Assembly: GCF_001580045.1 (NCBI RefSeq) | Contig: NZ_LSZP01000032.1 | Span: 1 to 64,000 of the forward strand | DNA length: 64,000 nt | From: Cephaloticoccus capnophilus | Lineage (GTDB): Bacteria > Verrucomicrobiota > Verrucomicrobiia > Opitutales > Opitutaceae | Direction: 5' to 3' | Part shown: positions 10,906-20,499 of the stretch, one piece after another | Layout: every line of letters starts with the position of its first letter | Numbering within the stretch: position 1 is the stretch's first letter | Notes under the pieces: model-generated | The model's input: only the letters and a program-made list of their open reading frames with translations | What the model was told of the DNA's origin: nothing | Databases searched by the model: none | Position numbers and translations under genes: made by a program

Positions 10906-11739
10906 ATGCCCTCCTCTAATCCGCAACACGACGAACCCGCAACGAGGGCTCGCCCAATAAAAGGGTCTGCGACCCTTATTGGCGCACGCGGACGGATGGG
11001 CCGCACTATCGCCGAGCTCGCGCCCGAGTTCGGTTTCCAGGTTGCTGCTGCACTCGAAGTTGGGGATGACCTTGCCGCCGGAATCGAGGCGGGCGGCGAG
11101 ACAATCATCGACTTCAGCTTTCACGAAACGACTGCCGAAGTCATTTCCCACGCGGTGCGCTTCGGCAAAGCACTCATCATCGGAACGACTGGTCACTCGA
11201 TTGATGCGCGTGCCTCACTGCTCAAAGAAGCGGCCAAAGTCCCCTGCGTATGGGCAGGCAACTACTCTGTCGGCGTCAACCTCCTCAACGCGCTCACCCA
11301 GCGCGCCGCCGCTGTCCTGAGCGACGACTACGACGCTGAAGTCGTGGAGATGCACCACCGCTTTAAGAAAGACGCGCCGAGCGGCACTGCCGCGCGCTTG
11401 CTGGAGATTATTCTCGCGGCGCGCGGGCTCGGCCCCGAGGCACTGCGGCACGGGCGTGAGGGCATCCCGGGCGAGCGCACGCGCACCGAAGTCGGCATCC
11501 ACGCGCTGCGCGGTGGCGATGTCGTCGGCGACCACACGGTGATTTTTGCCGCGCTCGGCGAACGGCTCGAGCTCACGCACAAAGCCAGCGACCGAGCGAT
11601 TTTTGCGCGAGGAGCGCTCCGCGCCGCCCAGTGGATTCGCGGCAAGCGCCCCGGCGTTTACGACATGCAAGACGTGCTCGGGCTGAGCGAGCCAAACGGC
11701 AATACAGCCGCCATGAGCGGCCATTCGTCCAGCCGATGA
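10906..11739 (+). CDS. dapB: 4-hydroxy-tetrahydrodipicolinate reductase
   Basis: Reduces the DapA product with NAD(P)H. 277 residues. The nucleotide-binding GARGRMGRTI lies at residues 26-35 after an N-terminal tail of about 20 residues. Catalytic His150 and Lys154 lie in EMHHRFKKDAPSGTA. The GTTGH segment near residue 93 and the C-terminal region with RAIFARGALRAA match the family. Its stop codon overlaps the ruvA start in an ATGA arrangement, so the two are probably translationally coupled. Confidence 0.95.
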   Translation: MPSSNPQHDEPATRARPIKGSATLIGARGRMGRTIAELAPEFGFQVAAALEVGDDLAAGIEAGGETIIDFSFHETTAEVISHAVRFGKALIIGTTGHSIDARASLLKEAAKVPCVWAGNYSVGVNLLNALTQRAAAVLSDDYDAEVVEMHHRFKKDAPSGTAARLLEIILAARGLGPEALRHGREGIPGERTRTEVGIHALRGGDVVGDHTVIFAALGERLELTHKASDRAIFARGALRAAQWIRGKRPGVYDMQDVLGLSEPNGNTAAMSGHSSSR

Positions 11740-12365
11740 TTACCTCGATTCAAGGCGTATTGGCGGCAGCCACACCGCTGCGCGCAGTAGTCGAGCTCGG
11801 CGGGCTCGGCTACGAGGTAAACATCCCCGTAACCACTGCGGAAAGGCTCCCTGCTGTCGGCGCAGAAGTCCGACTCCACACACTCGTCATTTACCGCGAG
11901 GACTCGCAGACGCTTTACGGCTTCGCGAGTCCGGCAGATCGCGATTTTTTCCGCCTCATGATTGAGCATGTTAAAGGCGTCGGCCCCAAAGTCGCCCTTA
12001 CCATCATGAGCAAGCTCTCGCTGCCTGCGCTCCAAGCCGCAATCGACGCAGCCGACGTGCCCCTACTCGCCAGGTGCCCCGGCATTGGCAAAAAGACCGC
12101 CGAACGACTCGTCATTGAGCTAAAGGGAAAAGTCGGCGTAGGCAGCAGCGCCGCGCTCTCGGCGGCCAGCGCGGGTAAAGGCGACGACGCAGCAGGCGAA
12201 GACGGCGGAGCGGCCCCCGCGCACAACTCGCATCACGATGCGATTCTTGCCCTAGGTGCACTGGGCTACAAACCTGCCGATGCAGACAAAGCTGTGCGCA
12301 CCGCTGCCCTAAAACTCGGTACCGCCGCCACCACCGAAGCCCTCATCAAAGAAGCCCTGAGCTAG
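11736..12365 (+). CDS. ruvA: Holliday junction helicase subunit RuvA
   Basis: Tetrameric subunit that binds four-way junctions and loads the RuvB motor during recombination. 209 residues from the ATG at 11736 (MITSIQGVL). The frame is open 35 codons upstream, but that stretch lies inside dapB. The N-terminal OB fold shows GYEVNIP and LYGF. The two helix-hairpin-helix motifs are VKGVGPKVALTIMSKL and CPGIGKKTAERLVIELK. A Ser/Ala/Gly-rich linker leads to the C-terminal RuvB-binding domain (ALGALGYKPADADKAV). Coupling to dapB by a 4-bp overlap is unusual, since ruvA is more often beside ruvB or ruvC. Confidence 0.95.
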   Translation: MITSIQGVLAAATPLRAVVELGGLGYEVNIPVTTAERLPAVGAEVRLHTLVIYREDSQTLYGFASPADRDFFRLMIEHVKGVGPKVALTIMSKLSLPALQAAIDAADVPLLARCPGIGKKTAERLVIELKGKVGVGSSAALSAASAGKGDDAAGEDGGAAPAHNSHHDAILALGALGYKPADADKAVRTAALKLGTAATTEALIKEALS

Positions 12366-12428
12366 TGAGTTGGGGCATGGGCGCGGCGGCTAGTTTCGCA
12401 CGAGATAACAGCCCGTGCGCGCGCCCGC

Positions 12429-13286
12429 TCAGCGTTGAAACTGGAAGCGGGTCATTTCCACTCGCCCGCCCTCGAAACGCCGCTCTTTTCGGTGATACAC
12501 GCGCGGGCTCGGAGTCACTGAAGGGCGGACGCGGAAAGAGGGCAGCGTAGTTTGCTGCTCCATTATTTCCCTAAGGTCGATGAGCGGCCCCCAATCCAAG
12601 CGCTCGCGCTCCATCGCAGTTGGCCCCGCAGTATAAACTGCAGAGAAATGGAAAGGCGTAGCGGGGTGGCTAGGCTCATATTCCGGACTGTAGGCAGCCT
12701 GCAGTTGTTCAGATGCAGGCGCAGGTGCGGACAGGGCAGCAGCCGTGGCAAATGCGTGCCCCGCAAGGCTGGCCTTATCGCCTCCACCGGCAAGAAGCGC
12801 GCGGCCTTCTCCGGCATGCGCCCTAAGCGGTGTGGCAATCGTCACAGGCGAGGGAGTCGGGCTGTTAAGCGGTGCAGCACGAGGCGCAGCGAGTAAGGCA
12901 GGCGCAAAAGTATCCGTGCCGCCGCTGAGTGCCGGTGCACTCCTATGCTTGTGCGAAAAGACGAAGAACACGAGTGCGCCACAGGCAGCAGCGAGTCCCA
13001 GCCCACCCACCCACGCGCCCCAGCCAAACTTGGCGCGCGAAGCTTCGAGATCGCGTGCGACCTTAGGTGCAAGCGAAGCGCTCTGCGCGGCGGTCATTTC
13101 GGACTGTGGCGCGAAGGTACGCGCGAGCTCGAGGCAGCCTTTGTGCATCGCACAGTACTGGCGATAGAGCGTATGTCGGGCGGGGTTGCTCAAAATCTCC
13201 GCCTCCAGTACGCGAACCTCATCGGCACTGATCTCGTGGTCGAGGTAGAGGTTGAGCAGCTCGATAAACTTTTTGTCGCTGATCAT
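12429..13286 (-). CDS. putative membrane-anchored anti-sigma factor
   Basis: 285 residues. The N-terminal 60 residues are helical, and His38, Cys45 and Cys51 could form a variant zinc-type anti-sigma site, although spacing differs from the canonical HxxxCxxC. A single membrane segment spans about 90-110 (AWVGGLGLAAACGALVFFVF). The remaining 175 residues are Ala/Pro-rich and probably periplasmic. It starts 4 bp after the stop of the ECF sigma gene on the same strand, the standard sigma/anti-sigma layout. The function is inferred mainly from that pairing. Confidence 0.75.
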   Translation of the reverse strand: MISDKKFIELLNLYLDHEISADEVRVLEAEILSNPARHTLYRQYCAMHKGCLELARTFAPQSEMTAAQSASLAPKVARDLEASRAKFGWGAWVGGLGLAAACGALVFFVFSHKHRSAPALSGGTDTFAPALLAAPRAAPLNSPTPSPVTIATPLRAHAGEGRALLAGGGDKASLAGHAFATAAALSAPAPASEQLQAAYSPEYEPSHPATPFHFSAVYTAGPTAMERERLDWGPLIDLREIMEQQTTLPSFRVRPSVTPSPRVYHRKERRFEGGRVEMTRFQFQR

Positions 13287-13290
13287 GGGG

Positions 13291-13905
13291 TTAACGCAGT
13301 TTTACAGAAAAATCTTCCCCGAGCTTTGAGCGCAGGTGTTCACGGGCGCGGGCGATACGGCTTTTCACGGTGCCCACCGAGATTTGGAGGACGCTAGCAA
13401 TCTCTTCGTAAGAGAGGTTTTTCACATTTCTAAGGACGAGTATTTCCCTGTGCTTCCTACCGAGCTTTTCCATCGCTTCGCCAATGCGTTCGACAAACTC
13501 GTGGGTCACCGCGATGTCGTCCGGGGATTCAGTTTGGGAAGGAAGCACATCAGCCAAAGTCATGCTGCCTTCGGGGCTCAGCGGATGATCGAAAGACAGG
13601 TTTTTATCACGCTTTCGCCGCCACCAGTACCAGTAACGGTTACGTGCGACGTTTGTCGCAATTTGGTAGAGCCAAGTCGAAAAGGCCGACTCACCGCGAA
13701 ATTGGGGCAGCCCACGATGCGCACGAATAAAGGCATCTTGAGTGACCTCCTCCGCATCCTGCGTATTGCGCAAGAGCTGGTGAACCATCGCATAGATGCG
13801 TGTCCAGTAGCGACTTACAATCTCGTCGAAGGCCGATTGATCTCCATTTTTAAAGCGATCGACCAACAGCCGATCGAGGGCAACTTCTTGGGCTTTGGCT
13901 GACAT
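13291..13905 (-). CDS. ECF-type RNA polymerase sigma factor
   Basis: 204 residues from the ATG at 13905. In-frame starts up to 14043 exist, but the added residues are not sigma-like. Region 2 runs from DQSAFDEIVSRYW to FSTWLYQIATNVARNRY and includes the DAEEVTQDAFIRA helix that binds core polymerase and the -10 element. Region 4 has the helix-turn-helix LSYEEIASVLQISVGTVKSR. No region 3 is present, as in ECF sigma factors. It is followed after 4 bp by its probable membrane-bound inhibitor. The regulon cannot be deduced here. Confidence 0.93.
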   Translation of the reverse strand: MSAKAQEVALDRLLVDRFKNGDQSAFDEIVSRYWTRIYAMVHQLLRNTQDAEEVTQDAFIRAHRGLPQFRGESAFSTWLYQIATNVARNRYWYWWRRKRDKNLSFDHPLSPEGSMTLADVLPSQTESPDDIAVTHEFVERIGEAMEKLGRKHREILVLRNVKNLSYEEIASVLQISVGTVKSRIARAREHLRSKLGEDFSVKLR

Positions 13906-14162
13906 ACGTTGGACGCCCCCCTGACCAACGTAGTTTTCTAGGGTTCCCTGAGTTATGGGCTGAGTTGTCGAGAGGCGGCGGCTCATTCGGAGGTGCAGAA
14001 CAGCGATAAAGGCAAAGTCACAGCGTGCGGTCAACTGAAGCACAGCGACTTAGCCTATTTTGCACTTCCTACGGCGAAAAACTACGCAGCTCCGAGAAAG
14101 TGCTTGCCATCGCTTCCGGCCAAAAATCTAGTCCGCGACTCCCCTTCTGCGGAGGGCTTCTT

Positions 14163-14237
14163 GGGTTGATAGCTCAACGGTAGAGCAGTTGCCTTTTAAG
14201 CAATTGGTTCAGGGTTCGAATCCCTGTCAACCCACCA
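14163..14237 (+). tRNA. tRNA-Lys (anticodon TTT)
   Basis: Acceptor GGGTTGA pairs perfectly with TCAACCC. The D stem is GCTC/GAGC. The anticodon stem GTTGC/GCAAT encloses CTTTTAA, giving anticodon TTT. The T arm is CAGGG-TTCGAAT-CCCTG. The 3' end is A plus an encoded CCA. It lies in the 317-bp gap between the sigma gene and pal. Confidence 0.97.
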
Positions 14238-14360
14238 CACCAGCGAGCTCCCTATCGGGAGAGATAAGTAACTAAAGGCGGAGTTGGGAAAGAGGCTTGC
14301 CGTGCCAACCTGTGCAGCCCTTTTCTGTGCGCTTTTCCAACCGCACGCTTTTCTCTCTCA

Positions 14361-14921
14361 ATGAATACCATCGCCTTTAAGAAACTCTTTCTCGTCCTGC
14401 TCAGCGCAGCGGCACTTTCCAGCGGCTGCTTAAAGAAGCCGCAACGGCCCGATCCGAGTGCGACGGTTTTGGGAGGCGGTGCGGGTAGCGGCTACGACTC
14501 TTCTCTCGACCCGATAGACCTCTCGCTGCTCGCGCCCGGCACAGGGCTCGAAGGACGTGGCGCGGGCTTTGACCTAAACGGCCAAATGCGCGGCGTGCTG
14601 GAGGCGGTCTACTTCGACTTTGACAAGTCCAGCATCAAAGCGGAAGAGCGCGCCAAACTCCAAGCCGCCGCCGAGCACCTGCGCAACAATCCCTCCCACC
14701 GTCTCCTCCTCGAAGGGCACTGCGACTGGCGCGGTACCGCCGAGTACAACCTCGGACTGGGCGACCGCCGCGCAAATGCCGCCCGCCAATACTTGGGCAC
14801 GCTGGGCATCGCCCCGAACCGCTTAGAGACGCTTTCTAAAGGTAGCCTCGAAGCGGTGAGAAATGCAGATCGTGAAACCGCCGCACGCGACCGCCGTGTT
14901 GAGTTGGTGGTCATCCAGTAA
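14361..14921 (+). CDS. pal: peptidoglycan-associated lipoprotein (Pal/OmpA family)
   Basis: 186 residues. A lysine-bearing hydrophobic signal (FKKLFLVLLSAAALSSGC) ends in a probable lipidated Cys23; the lipobox is atypical, with Ser at -3. A flexible linker of about 55 residues follows. The OmpA-like domain has YFDFDKSSIK, the peptidoglycan-binding segment LLEGHCDWRGTAEYNLGLGDRRA, and a conserved RDRRVELVV end. It should anchor the outer membrane to the cell wall. No tol genes are visible nearby. A strong terminator follows at 14960. Confidence 0.92.
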   Translation: MNTIAFKKLFLVLLSAAALSSGCLKKPQRPDPSATVLGGGAGSGYDSSLDPIDLSLLAPGTGLEGRGAGFDLNGQMRGVLEAVYFDFDKSSIKAEERAKLQAAAEHLRNNPSHRLLLEGHCDWRGTAEYNLGLGDRRANAARQYLGTLGIAPNRLETLSKGSLEAVRNADRETAARDRRVELVVIQ

Positions 14922-14959
14922 CGGCCATCCGGCTTCCGCTTTATTTCAGCCTAACGAAA

Positions 14960-14990
14960 CGCCCCGATTTTCATCGGGGCGCTTTTTTTT
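14960..14990 (+). terminator. Rho-independent terminator after pal
   Basis: Nine-base arms CGCCCCGAT and ATCGGGGCG enclose a short T/C loop and are followed by eight T residues. It lies 38 bp after the pal stop and would also face transcripts from the convergent acs gene. Confidence 0.92.
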
Positions 14991-15104
14991 CCTACGCACG
15001 GACGGGCTTGCTCCAAGACTCGGCCCCGCCTGCTAAGCGGGGAGAGTCTGTTGCGTGCTTCATCGCGCTCGCACGAGCGTGACTATCAGCGGCGACACGC
15101 CGCC

Positions 15105-17054
15105 TCACTCTTCGGATTGGAGGCTGGCGACGACATTGAAGTCTTCGAGCGTAGTGATGTCGCCTTTCACGTCTCCGCCGGCAGCAATTTCCTTAAGAAT
15201 CCGGCGCATGATTTTGCCCGAGCGGGTCTTCGGCAGGGCGGCGGCGAAGCGAAGCGCGTCCGGTCGAGCGATTGCCCCGATCTCCTTAGCGACATGAGCG
15301 CGGAGCTGATCTTTCAGCTCGTCGCTCGCAGTTTGGTTGCCCTTGAGTGTCACGAAGCAAACGAGGGCTTGGCCCTTCAACTCGTCGGGGCGGCCAACCG
15401 CAGCGGCCTCGGCCACGGCGGGATGCGAGACCAGCGCACTTTCCACTTCTGCCGTGCCAATGCGATGGCCGGAGACGTTGAGCACGTCGTCGATGCGGCC
15501 CACGACCCAGAGGTAGCCGTCTTTATCAAAACGCGCGCCGTCGCCCGCAAAGTAGAGTCCGGGGACTTCGCTCCAATACTGCTTTTTGAAGCGGGAGTCG
15601 TCGCCCCAAAGCGTGCGCAACATTGAGGGCCAGGGCTGCGTGAGGAAAAGTTTCCCGCCTTCGCCGCGCCGCACTTCTTTGCCGTTTTCGTCCAAGATTT
15701 TTGGGACAACTCCGAAAAAAGGCCGCGCGCAAGAGCCGGGCTTGGTCGGCGTGACGCCGGGGAGCGGAGTGACCATGATCGCGCCGGTTTCCGTCTGCCA
15801 CCAAGTGTCCACAATCGGACAGCGTTTTTTGCCAACCATCTTGTGATACCACATCCACGCTTCGGGATTGATAGGCTCGCCAACGGAGCCGAGAAGCCGC
15901 AGCGAGGCGAGGCTGTGCTTGGCCAGATACTCGTCGCCCCAGCGCATGAAGGAGCGGATGGCAGTCGGCGCTGTGTAGAAAATCGTGACGCCATGCCGGT
16001 CGATGATTTCCCAAAAGCGGTCGGGTGCCGGCTGGTTGGGCGCACCCTCATACATGAGAACGGTCGCGCCGGCGGAGAGCGGCCCGTAGACGACGTAGCT
16101 ATGGCCGGTGATCCAGCCGATGTCGGCAGTGCACCAGTAGATGTCGGTTTCCTTTACGTCGAAGACGTAGTGCGTCGTCATCGTCGCTCCGAGCAGGTAG
16201 CCCGCTGTCGTATGGAGAACGCCCTTGGGCTTTCCAGTGGAGCCGCTGGTATAGAGAATAAAAAGCGGATGCTCACTCGGAAGCGGCTTAGCTTTGTGCA
16301 CGGCAGGCGCGGCGGCCATCAACTCGTGCCACCACAGGTCGCGCCCCTCCTGCATGGCGACAGTGTTTCCGGTGCGCTTGAGCACGACGACGTGCTCGAC
16401 GCTCGGGCTCGAGCTGAGCGCACGGTCGACGCTCTCCTTTAGCTCAACAATTTTCCCGCGCCGCCATCCGCCATCGGCGGTGATGACCAACTTCGCATTA
16501 CAGTCGTTGATCCGATCTTTGATCGCTTCGGAGCTGAAGCCGCCAAAAATCACCGTATGCACGACGCCGAGCCGCGCACAGGCGAGCATGGCGACGGCCG
16601 CCTCAGGCACCATCGGCATGTAAATCGCGGCGCGCTCGCCTTTGCGTAGTCCGAGCGATTCGAGGACGTTGGCGAACTTACAGACTTCGCGATGCAGCTG
16701 CTTGTAAGTGAGTGTGCGGATGTCGCCCGGCTCGCCCTCAAAAATAATCGCCGCTTTATTTTCACGCGCCGTGCCAAGGTGACGGTCGAGACAGTTTTCA
16801 GCGGCGTTGAGCATGCCACCGGTGAACCATTTGGCGTGCGGGGTCTTCCATTGGAGAGTTTGCGAAAAGGGTTTTCGCCAAGTCAGGAAGTCCTTGGCCT
16901 GTCGGCCCCAGAAACGCGCTGGGGAGTTGACAGACTCGGCGTAAAGCCTCTTGTAGGCGGCTTCACTCCCAAGATTTGCTTGGGCCTTGAACTCGGCAGA
17001 TGGCTTGAAAACCCGACTTTCTCGGGACACGGAAGTAATCGTCTGATCAGTCAC
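15105..17054 (-). CDS. acs: acetyl-CoA synthetase
   Basis: AMP-forming ligase that activates acetate to acetyl-CoA. 649 residues from a GTG at 17054 (MTDQTITSV), the normal length. Signatures: P-loop [16 protein letters not shown], the acetate-pocket region [17 protein letters not shown], the adenine/AMP motif WWQTETG, the hinge region [20 protein letters not shown], and the C-terminal catalytic lysine in TRSGKIMRR. That lysine is the usual target of reversible acetylation. It is divergent from rho, with 120 bp between the starts. Confidence 0.97.
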   Translation of the reverse strand: MTDQTITSVSRESRVFKPSAEFKAQANLGSEAAYKRLYAESVNSPARFWGRQAKDFLTWRKPFSQTLQWKTPHAKWFTGGMLNAAENCLDRHLGTARENKAAIIFEGEPGDIRTLTYKQLHREVCKFANVLESLGLRKGERAAIYMPMVPEAAVAMLACARLGVVHTVIFGGFSSEAIKDRINDCNAKLVITADGGWRRGKIVELKESVDRALSSSPSVEHVVVLKRTGNTVAMQEGRDLWWHELMAAAPAVHKAKPLPSEHPLFILYTSGSTGKPKGVLHTTAGYLLGATMTTHYVFDVKETDIYWCTADIGWITGHSYVVYGPLSAGATVLMYEGAPNQPAPDRFWEIIDRHGVTIFYTAPTAIRSFMRWGDEYLAKHSLASLRLLGSVGEPINPEAWMWYHKMVGKKRCPIVDTWWQTETGAIMVTPLPGVTPTKPGSCARPFFGVVPKILDENGKEVRRGEGGKLFLTQPWPSMLRTLWGDDSRFKKQYWSEVPGLYFAGDGARFDKDGYLWVVGRIDDVLNVSGHRIGTAEVESALVSHPAVAEAAAVGRPDELKGQALVCFVTLKGNQTASDELKDQLRAHVAKEIGAIARPDALRFAAALPKTRSGKIMRRILKEIAAGGDVKGDITTLEDFNVVASLQSEE

Positions 17055-17174
17055 AAATGCTGGCGGGATTGGGGGTTACGGAGGGGTAAGGAAGACGAAC
17101 GGGTAGTTCGGTCAGCTTTATCCCAGTGCGATTTTCGAGCGTCAAGAGCGAGCCACATTTTTAAACAACTCTGT

Positions 17175-18413
17175 ATGGATACCAACACCCCGTCCGCGAC
17201 TGCGGAGACCAACGAAGAGCCCGTGCGTCATGGCGCGACGGATACGCCTGAAATCCCTAGCCAAGCCGAGCCAAATCCCCCCGCTCCTACGCCCGCAGAA
17301 AACATGCTCCGTGTCGAAGGGGTGCTCGATATCGACCGCCAGCGCGGTGGGAACGGCCAACTACTCGACCTGTCGCGCGGCGGGAAACGCAGGCCAGACG
17401 ATACCTTTGTCCCGAAAGAATTGATACGCCGCTTTAAGCTCCGTGAGGGCAGCTTGATTGGAGGCACCGCGTTTCCCCCCGAGGGACGTTTCCCAAATCC
17501 AAAGATGCGCTTCATCGAAACGGTCGATGGGGTGCCACTAGAGGAGCGGCGCAGCAAATTTGAATTTACGACGCTCACCACAATCTCGCCCGAAAAGCAC
17601 TTGAAGCTCGAAACCAAAGACGGGCGCATGACCACGCGTGCGGTCGATTTATTTTGCCCCATAGGCAAAGGCACGCGCGGACTCATCGTCGCGCCGCCGC
17701 GCACAGGTAAGACCACACTCTTGCGCGACATGGCACTGGGCGTTCTCGAAAACAACCCCGAGTGCCACGTTATGATTTTGCTCGTTGATGAGCGCCCCGA
17801 AGAAGTGACGGACTTTCGCCGAAATGTGCCGGCCGAGGTTTGGGCCTCCTCCAACGACGAGCAAATCGACAACCACATCCGCGTCGCCGATCTGTGTATT
17901 GAGCGCGCCAAACGGCTCGTCGAGGTCGGGCGCGATGTCGTGCTCTTCGTCGATTCGATTACGCGGCTATCCCGCGCACACAACACGCTGCGCAACTCAG
18001 GCCGCACCGGCTCGGGTGGTCTCGACGTCCGCGCACTCGAAAAACCGCGCCAACTCTTTGCCGCTGCGCGTAACACCGAAGAGTCCGGCAGCCTGACAAT
18101 CGTCGCCTCCGTCCTCGTCGAAACCGGCAGCCGGATGGACGATGTGATTTTCCAAGAGTTCAAAGGCACCGGTAACATGGAGCTCGTGCTCGACCGCAAA
18201 TGCGCAGAGATGCGGCTATGGCCCGCGATCAACGTAGCGGCCTCCGGCACGCGACGCGAAGAACTCCTCATCGATCCGAAGCTCTTAGACGGCATCCACT
18301 TTTTCCGCCGCGCTCTCGTTCAACAGCGTATCGAAGACGCGACCGAAACGATGATTACGCGGCTCTCGAAAACGAAGACCAATGCCGAATTCCTTAAGCT
18401 CATCGCGCAATAA
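17175..18413 (+). CDS. rho: transcription termination factor Rho
   Basis: Hexameric RNA helicase that ends transcription. I use the ATG at 17175, giving 412 residues. The frame is open for another 160 codons upstream, but those lie opposite acs and are not Rho-like. After about 45 disordered Pro/Glu-rich residues comes an RNA-binding OB domain (GVLDIDRQRGGNGQLLD), then Walker A (PPRTGKTTLLRDM), the Q loop (SNDEQIDNHIRVADL), Walker B (VVLFVDSITRLSRAHN) and the R-loop/secondary RNA site (EFKGTGNMELVLDRKCAE). The usual N-terminal helical subdomain seems replaced by the disordered tail. Confidence 0.95.
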   Translation: MDTNTPSATAETNEEPVRHGATDTPEIPSQAEPNPPAPTPAENMLRVEGVLDIDRQRGGNGQLLDLSRGGKRRPDDTFVPKELIRRFKLREGSLIGGTAFPPEGRFPNPKMRFIETVDGVPLEERRSKFEFTTLTTISPEKHLKLETKDGRMTTRAVDLFCPIGKGTRGLIVAPPRTGKTTLLRDMALGVLENNPECHVMILLVDERPEEVTDFRRNVPAEVWASSNDEQIDNHIRVADLCIERAKRLVEVGRDVVLFVDSITRLSRAHNTLRNSGRTGSGGLDVRALEKPRQLFAAARNTEESGSLTIVASVLVETGSRMDDVIFQEFKGTGNMELVLDRKCAEMRLWPAINVAASGTRREELLIDPKLLDGIHFFRRALVQQRIEDATETMITRLSKTKTNAEFLKLIAQ

Positions 18414-18588
18414 CACCGCGTGCTCCTGCGCGCCGAGTCGCCCACGCACCACTGCACTTCTTGTAATTCCCTAGATTCTCTTCTTGCCGCGCCCCACGAC
18501 GGCGCGTCACAAACTCCCTCCCCAGAGCGACGGCCCGCTGCCCAAGCGGACGCGCCGCCCGAGTCAGACGACATAAAACCTACCACGA

Positions 18589-20352
18589 ATGCATAGCTTC
18601 TCCGAGCAGTGTCTCGACATGGCCCGCTCAATGTTGGCCCACAACATTGATTCCATCCAACCCAACGGCACTGTCCTCCCCGTCCCCGGCGAACAATCCC
18701 GAAGCGATGAGCCCGGCCACGTCGCCTTCGCCCTTGGCGAATATTACCGAAACACTGGCGAGACTACGCTTGGCGGGCACGACCTGATCGACCTCGCCGC
18801 GCGCTGCATCACCGCGCAAATGTTTACCGAGCCCGCCGCGGAAAACGGCCTCGCCTACGCGGCACTCGGACTCCTCGCCTTCGGCCCCTCCAAGGAGCGC
18901 AACCCCATCTGGGAACGCCTCGTAGACGAGACCAAAGAGCGCATCGACAAACAGCTCCTGCACCGCAGCGACTACGACAACCACTGGCAGTCCTTTAACA
19001 TCGCCAAGGCCGTCGCGCGCTTCAGCCTCGGACTCTCTAAGAAAGACGAAACCTCGCGACTCATTGAGCGCATGGTCGACAGGGTGCAGCACACCAGCTC
19101 AACCGGATTTTTTGACGACGCCGCGCCCGGCCTCGGCGGTCACTTCAACCTCTACGGCGTGCTCGCCTTCGTCTTTACGCGCTCCGCACTCCAGCTCCAC
19201 GCCAACAGCGGCGTGCGCGACCGCAAACTGCCCACGCTGCGCACCTACGCCGAGAAATACATTAAAATGATGCCCGACCTCGTCCGCGCTGACGGGCTCG
19301 GCTGGGCCTTTGGCCGCGCCGCCGGAGCCTACGGGCAAATGCACTGCATCAGCCTAATCCTCCAAGGCCTGCGCGACGGCTGGATCGCCGATACGGATAA
19401 GCCCAAATACTTCGACATCCTTCGCCGCCTCTTCCTGTTTTTCTACCAAACTTACCTCGACCAAGAACACGGCTTCCTCGACCTGCGCGACGACGAGCGC
19501 ACCGCCTACGAGCCGCACACCACACGCATCGCAAACTTCGATGCCGCACGCTACTTGTGCCAATGGTCACGACTCGCCCAGACGGTGCAAATGCCCGCCG
19601 GTGCGGCCGCCCAAGTCCCCCCCCAAGGCAACAGCGGCCGCTTCGTCGTCTTCGACAAAAGCAACCGTAAGGAGCAAGGCGTCTTCCTCTTCCGCGACGC
19701 AGCGAGCGGCCTACACGCGCAAATCCCGCTCATCAGCGCAGGCTCGACCGTCACCAGCGACTCGCTCCCCTTCCCGCACTGCCCGGGCGTCTTCGATTGG
19801 CCGAACAACGTTTACATGCCCGTCATGGTGCCCGAACTCACCTTCGGCGATAAAGTCACCACGCCCGCCTTCTATGGTCGCAACTGCGTAACAGGACTAG
19901 GACTACGCAACAGCTTTTTCTTCCGCTACGAGCAGCCCGACCTCATCACCACTGAGGAAGAAATCCTAAAAGGGCTCGGCAGCGTAAAGGTGCAGTGGAA
20001 CTTCTCTGGCCGCCAAATCAGTTGTGAATACGCCTACACTGTCCGCCAGCAAGTCACGCTCAACCGCTTCCGCTACATGCTCGTGATTGCCGCGCCTCAC
20101 TCCCAATACCGTGTGGGTGGCTCGCTCGCACTCGGCACCGAAGGCCACCGCTGCACCGTTTCCAAAAACGATTTCCAGGCCAACTGGGCGGAGACCGAAG
20201 TCGTCAGCACCGACCCGAACTACCGCACTAACTACGGAAAAATTCACTACGTGCAAACGCTGCTACGCGACCATCCGCTCATCATGCGTCCCGGCCAAGT
20301 CTACCGCCTCGCGGTTAACTTCGACCCCGACGTGGCGCAAATCGAAGCCTAA
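18589..20352 (+). CDS. unrecognised 587-residue protein, possibly (alpha/alpha)-toroid plus beta-sandwich
   Basis: I do not recognise a named family. The first 330 residues are helical with repeated aromatic/His patches (GGHFNLYGVLAF, RAAGAYGQMHCISL, YDNHWQSFNIAKAV), resembling (alpha/alpha)-barrel sugar-active enzymes such as heparinase- or alginate-lyase-like proteins. From about residue 345 the sequence is beta-rich (GRFVVFDKSNRKEQGVFLF), as in the C-terminal sandwich of those enzymes. No signal peptide is visible (MHSFSEQCLDMARSML), so it is probably cytoplasmic. It follows rho by 175 bp on the same strand. Carbohydrate binding or cleavage is a guess from fold-like features only. Confidence 0.6.
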   Translation: MHSFSEQCLDMARSMLAHNIDSIQPNGTVLPVPGEQSRSDEPGHVAFALGEYYRNTGETTLGGHDLIDLAARCITAQMFTEPAAENGLAYAALGLLAFGPSKERNPIWERLVDETKERIDKQLLHRSDYDNHWQSFNIAKAVARFSLGLSKKDETSRLIERMVDRVQHTSSTGFFDDAAPGLGGHFNLYGVLAFVFTRSALQLHANSGVRDRKLPTLRTYAEKYIKMMPDLVRADGLGWAFGRAAGAYGQMHCISLILQGLRDGWIADTDKPKYFDILRRLFLFFYQTYLDQEHGFLDLRDDERTAYEPHTTRIANFDAARYLCQWSRLAQTVQMPAGAAAQVPPQGNSGRFVVFDKSNRKEQGVFLFRDAASGLHAQIPLISAGSTVTSDSLPFPHCPGVFDWPNNVYMPVMVPELTFGDKVTTPAFYGRNCVTGLGLRNSFFFRYEQPDLITTEEEILKGLGSVKVQWNFSGRQISCEYAYTVRQQVTLNRFRYMLVIAAPHSQYRVGGSLALGTEGHRCTVSKNDFQANWAETEVVSTDPNYRTNYGKIHYVQTLLRDHPLIMRPGQVYRLAVNFDPDVAQIEA

Positions 20353-20499
20353 TACGCGTCGGGCTGCGTGTGTGCGCAGCGAAGGGGGGTAACCCGCTTG
20401 GGCGCGGCGAAAAATTCACGCGCTCAAACTCGTCTCTCTCGCGAATAAGCCGCACAAAGCCCTTCCTCTCCTGCGCGCAAAACTGACAGTCTGCCTCCT

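Noticed and set aside
12429-13905. FecI/FecR-type pair regulating the TonB receptor
   Set aside because: The receptor lies 20 kb away, and the anti-sigma protein shows no FecR domain after its membrane segment.
16692-17174. 160-codon N-terminal extension of rho
   Set aside because: It overlaps the 5' part of the acs gene on the other strand and reads as non-Rho sequence; the ATG at 17175 gives normal length.
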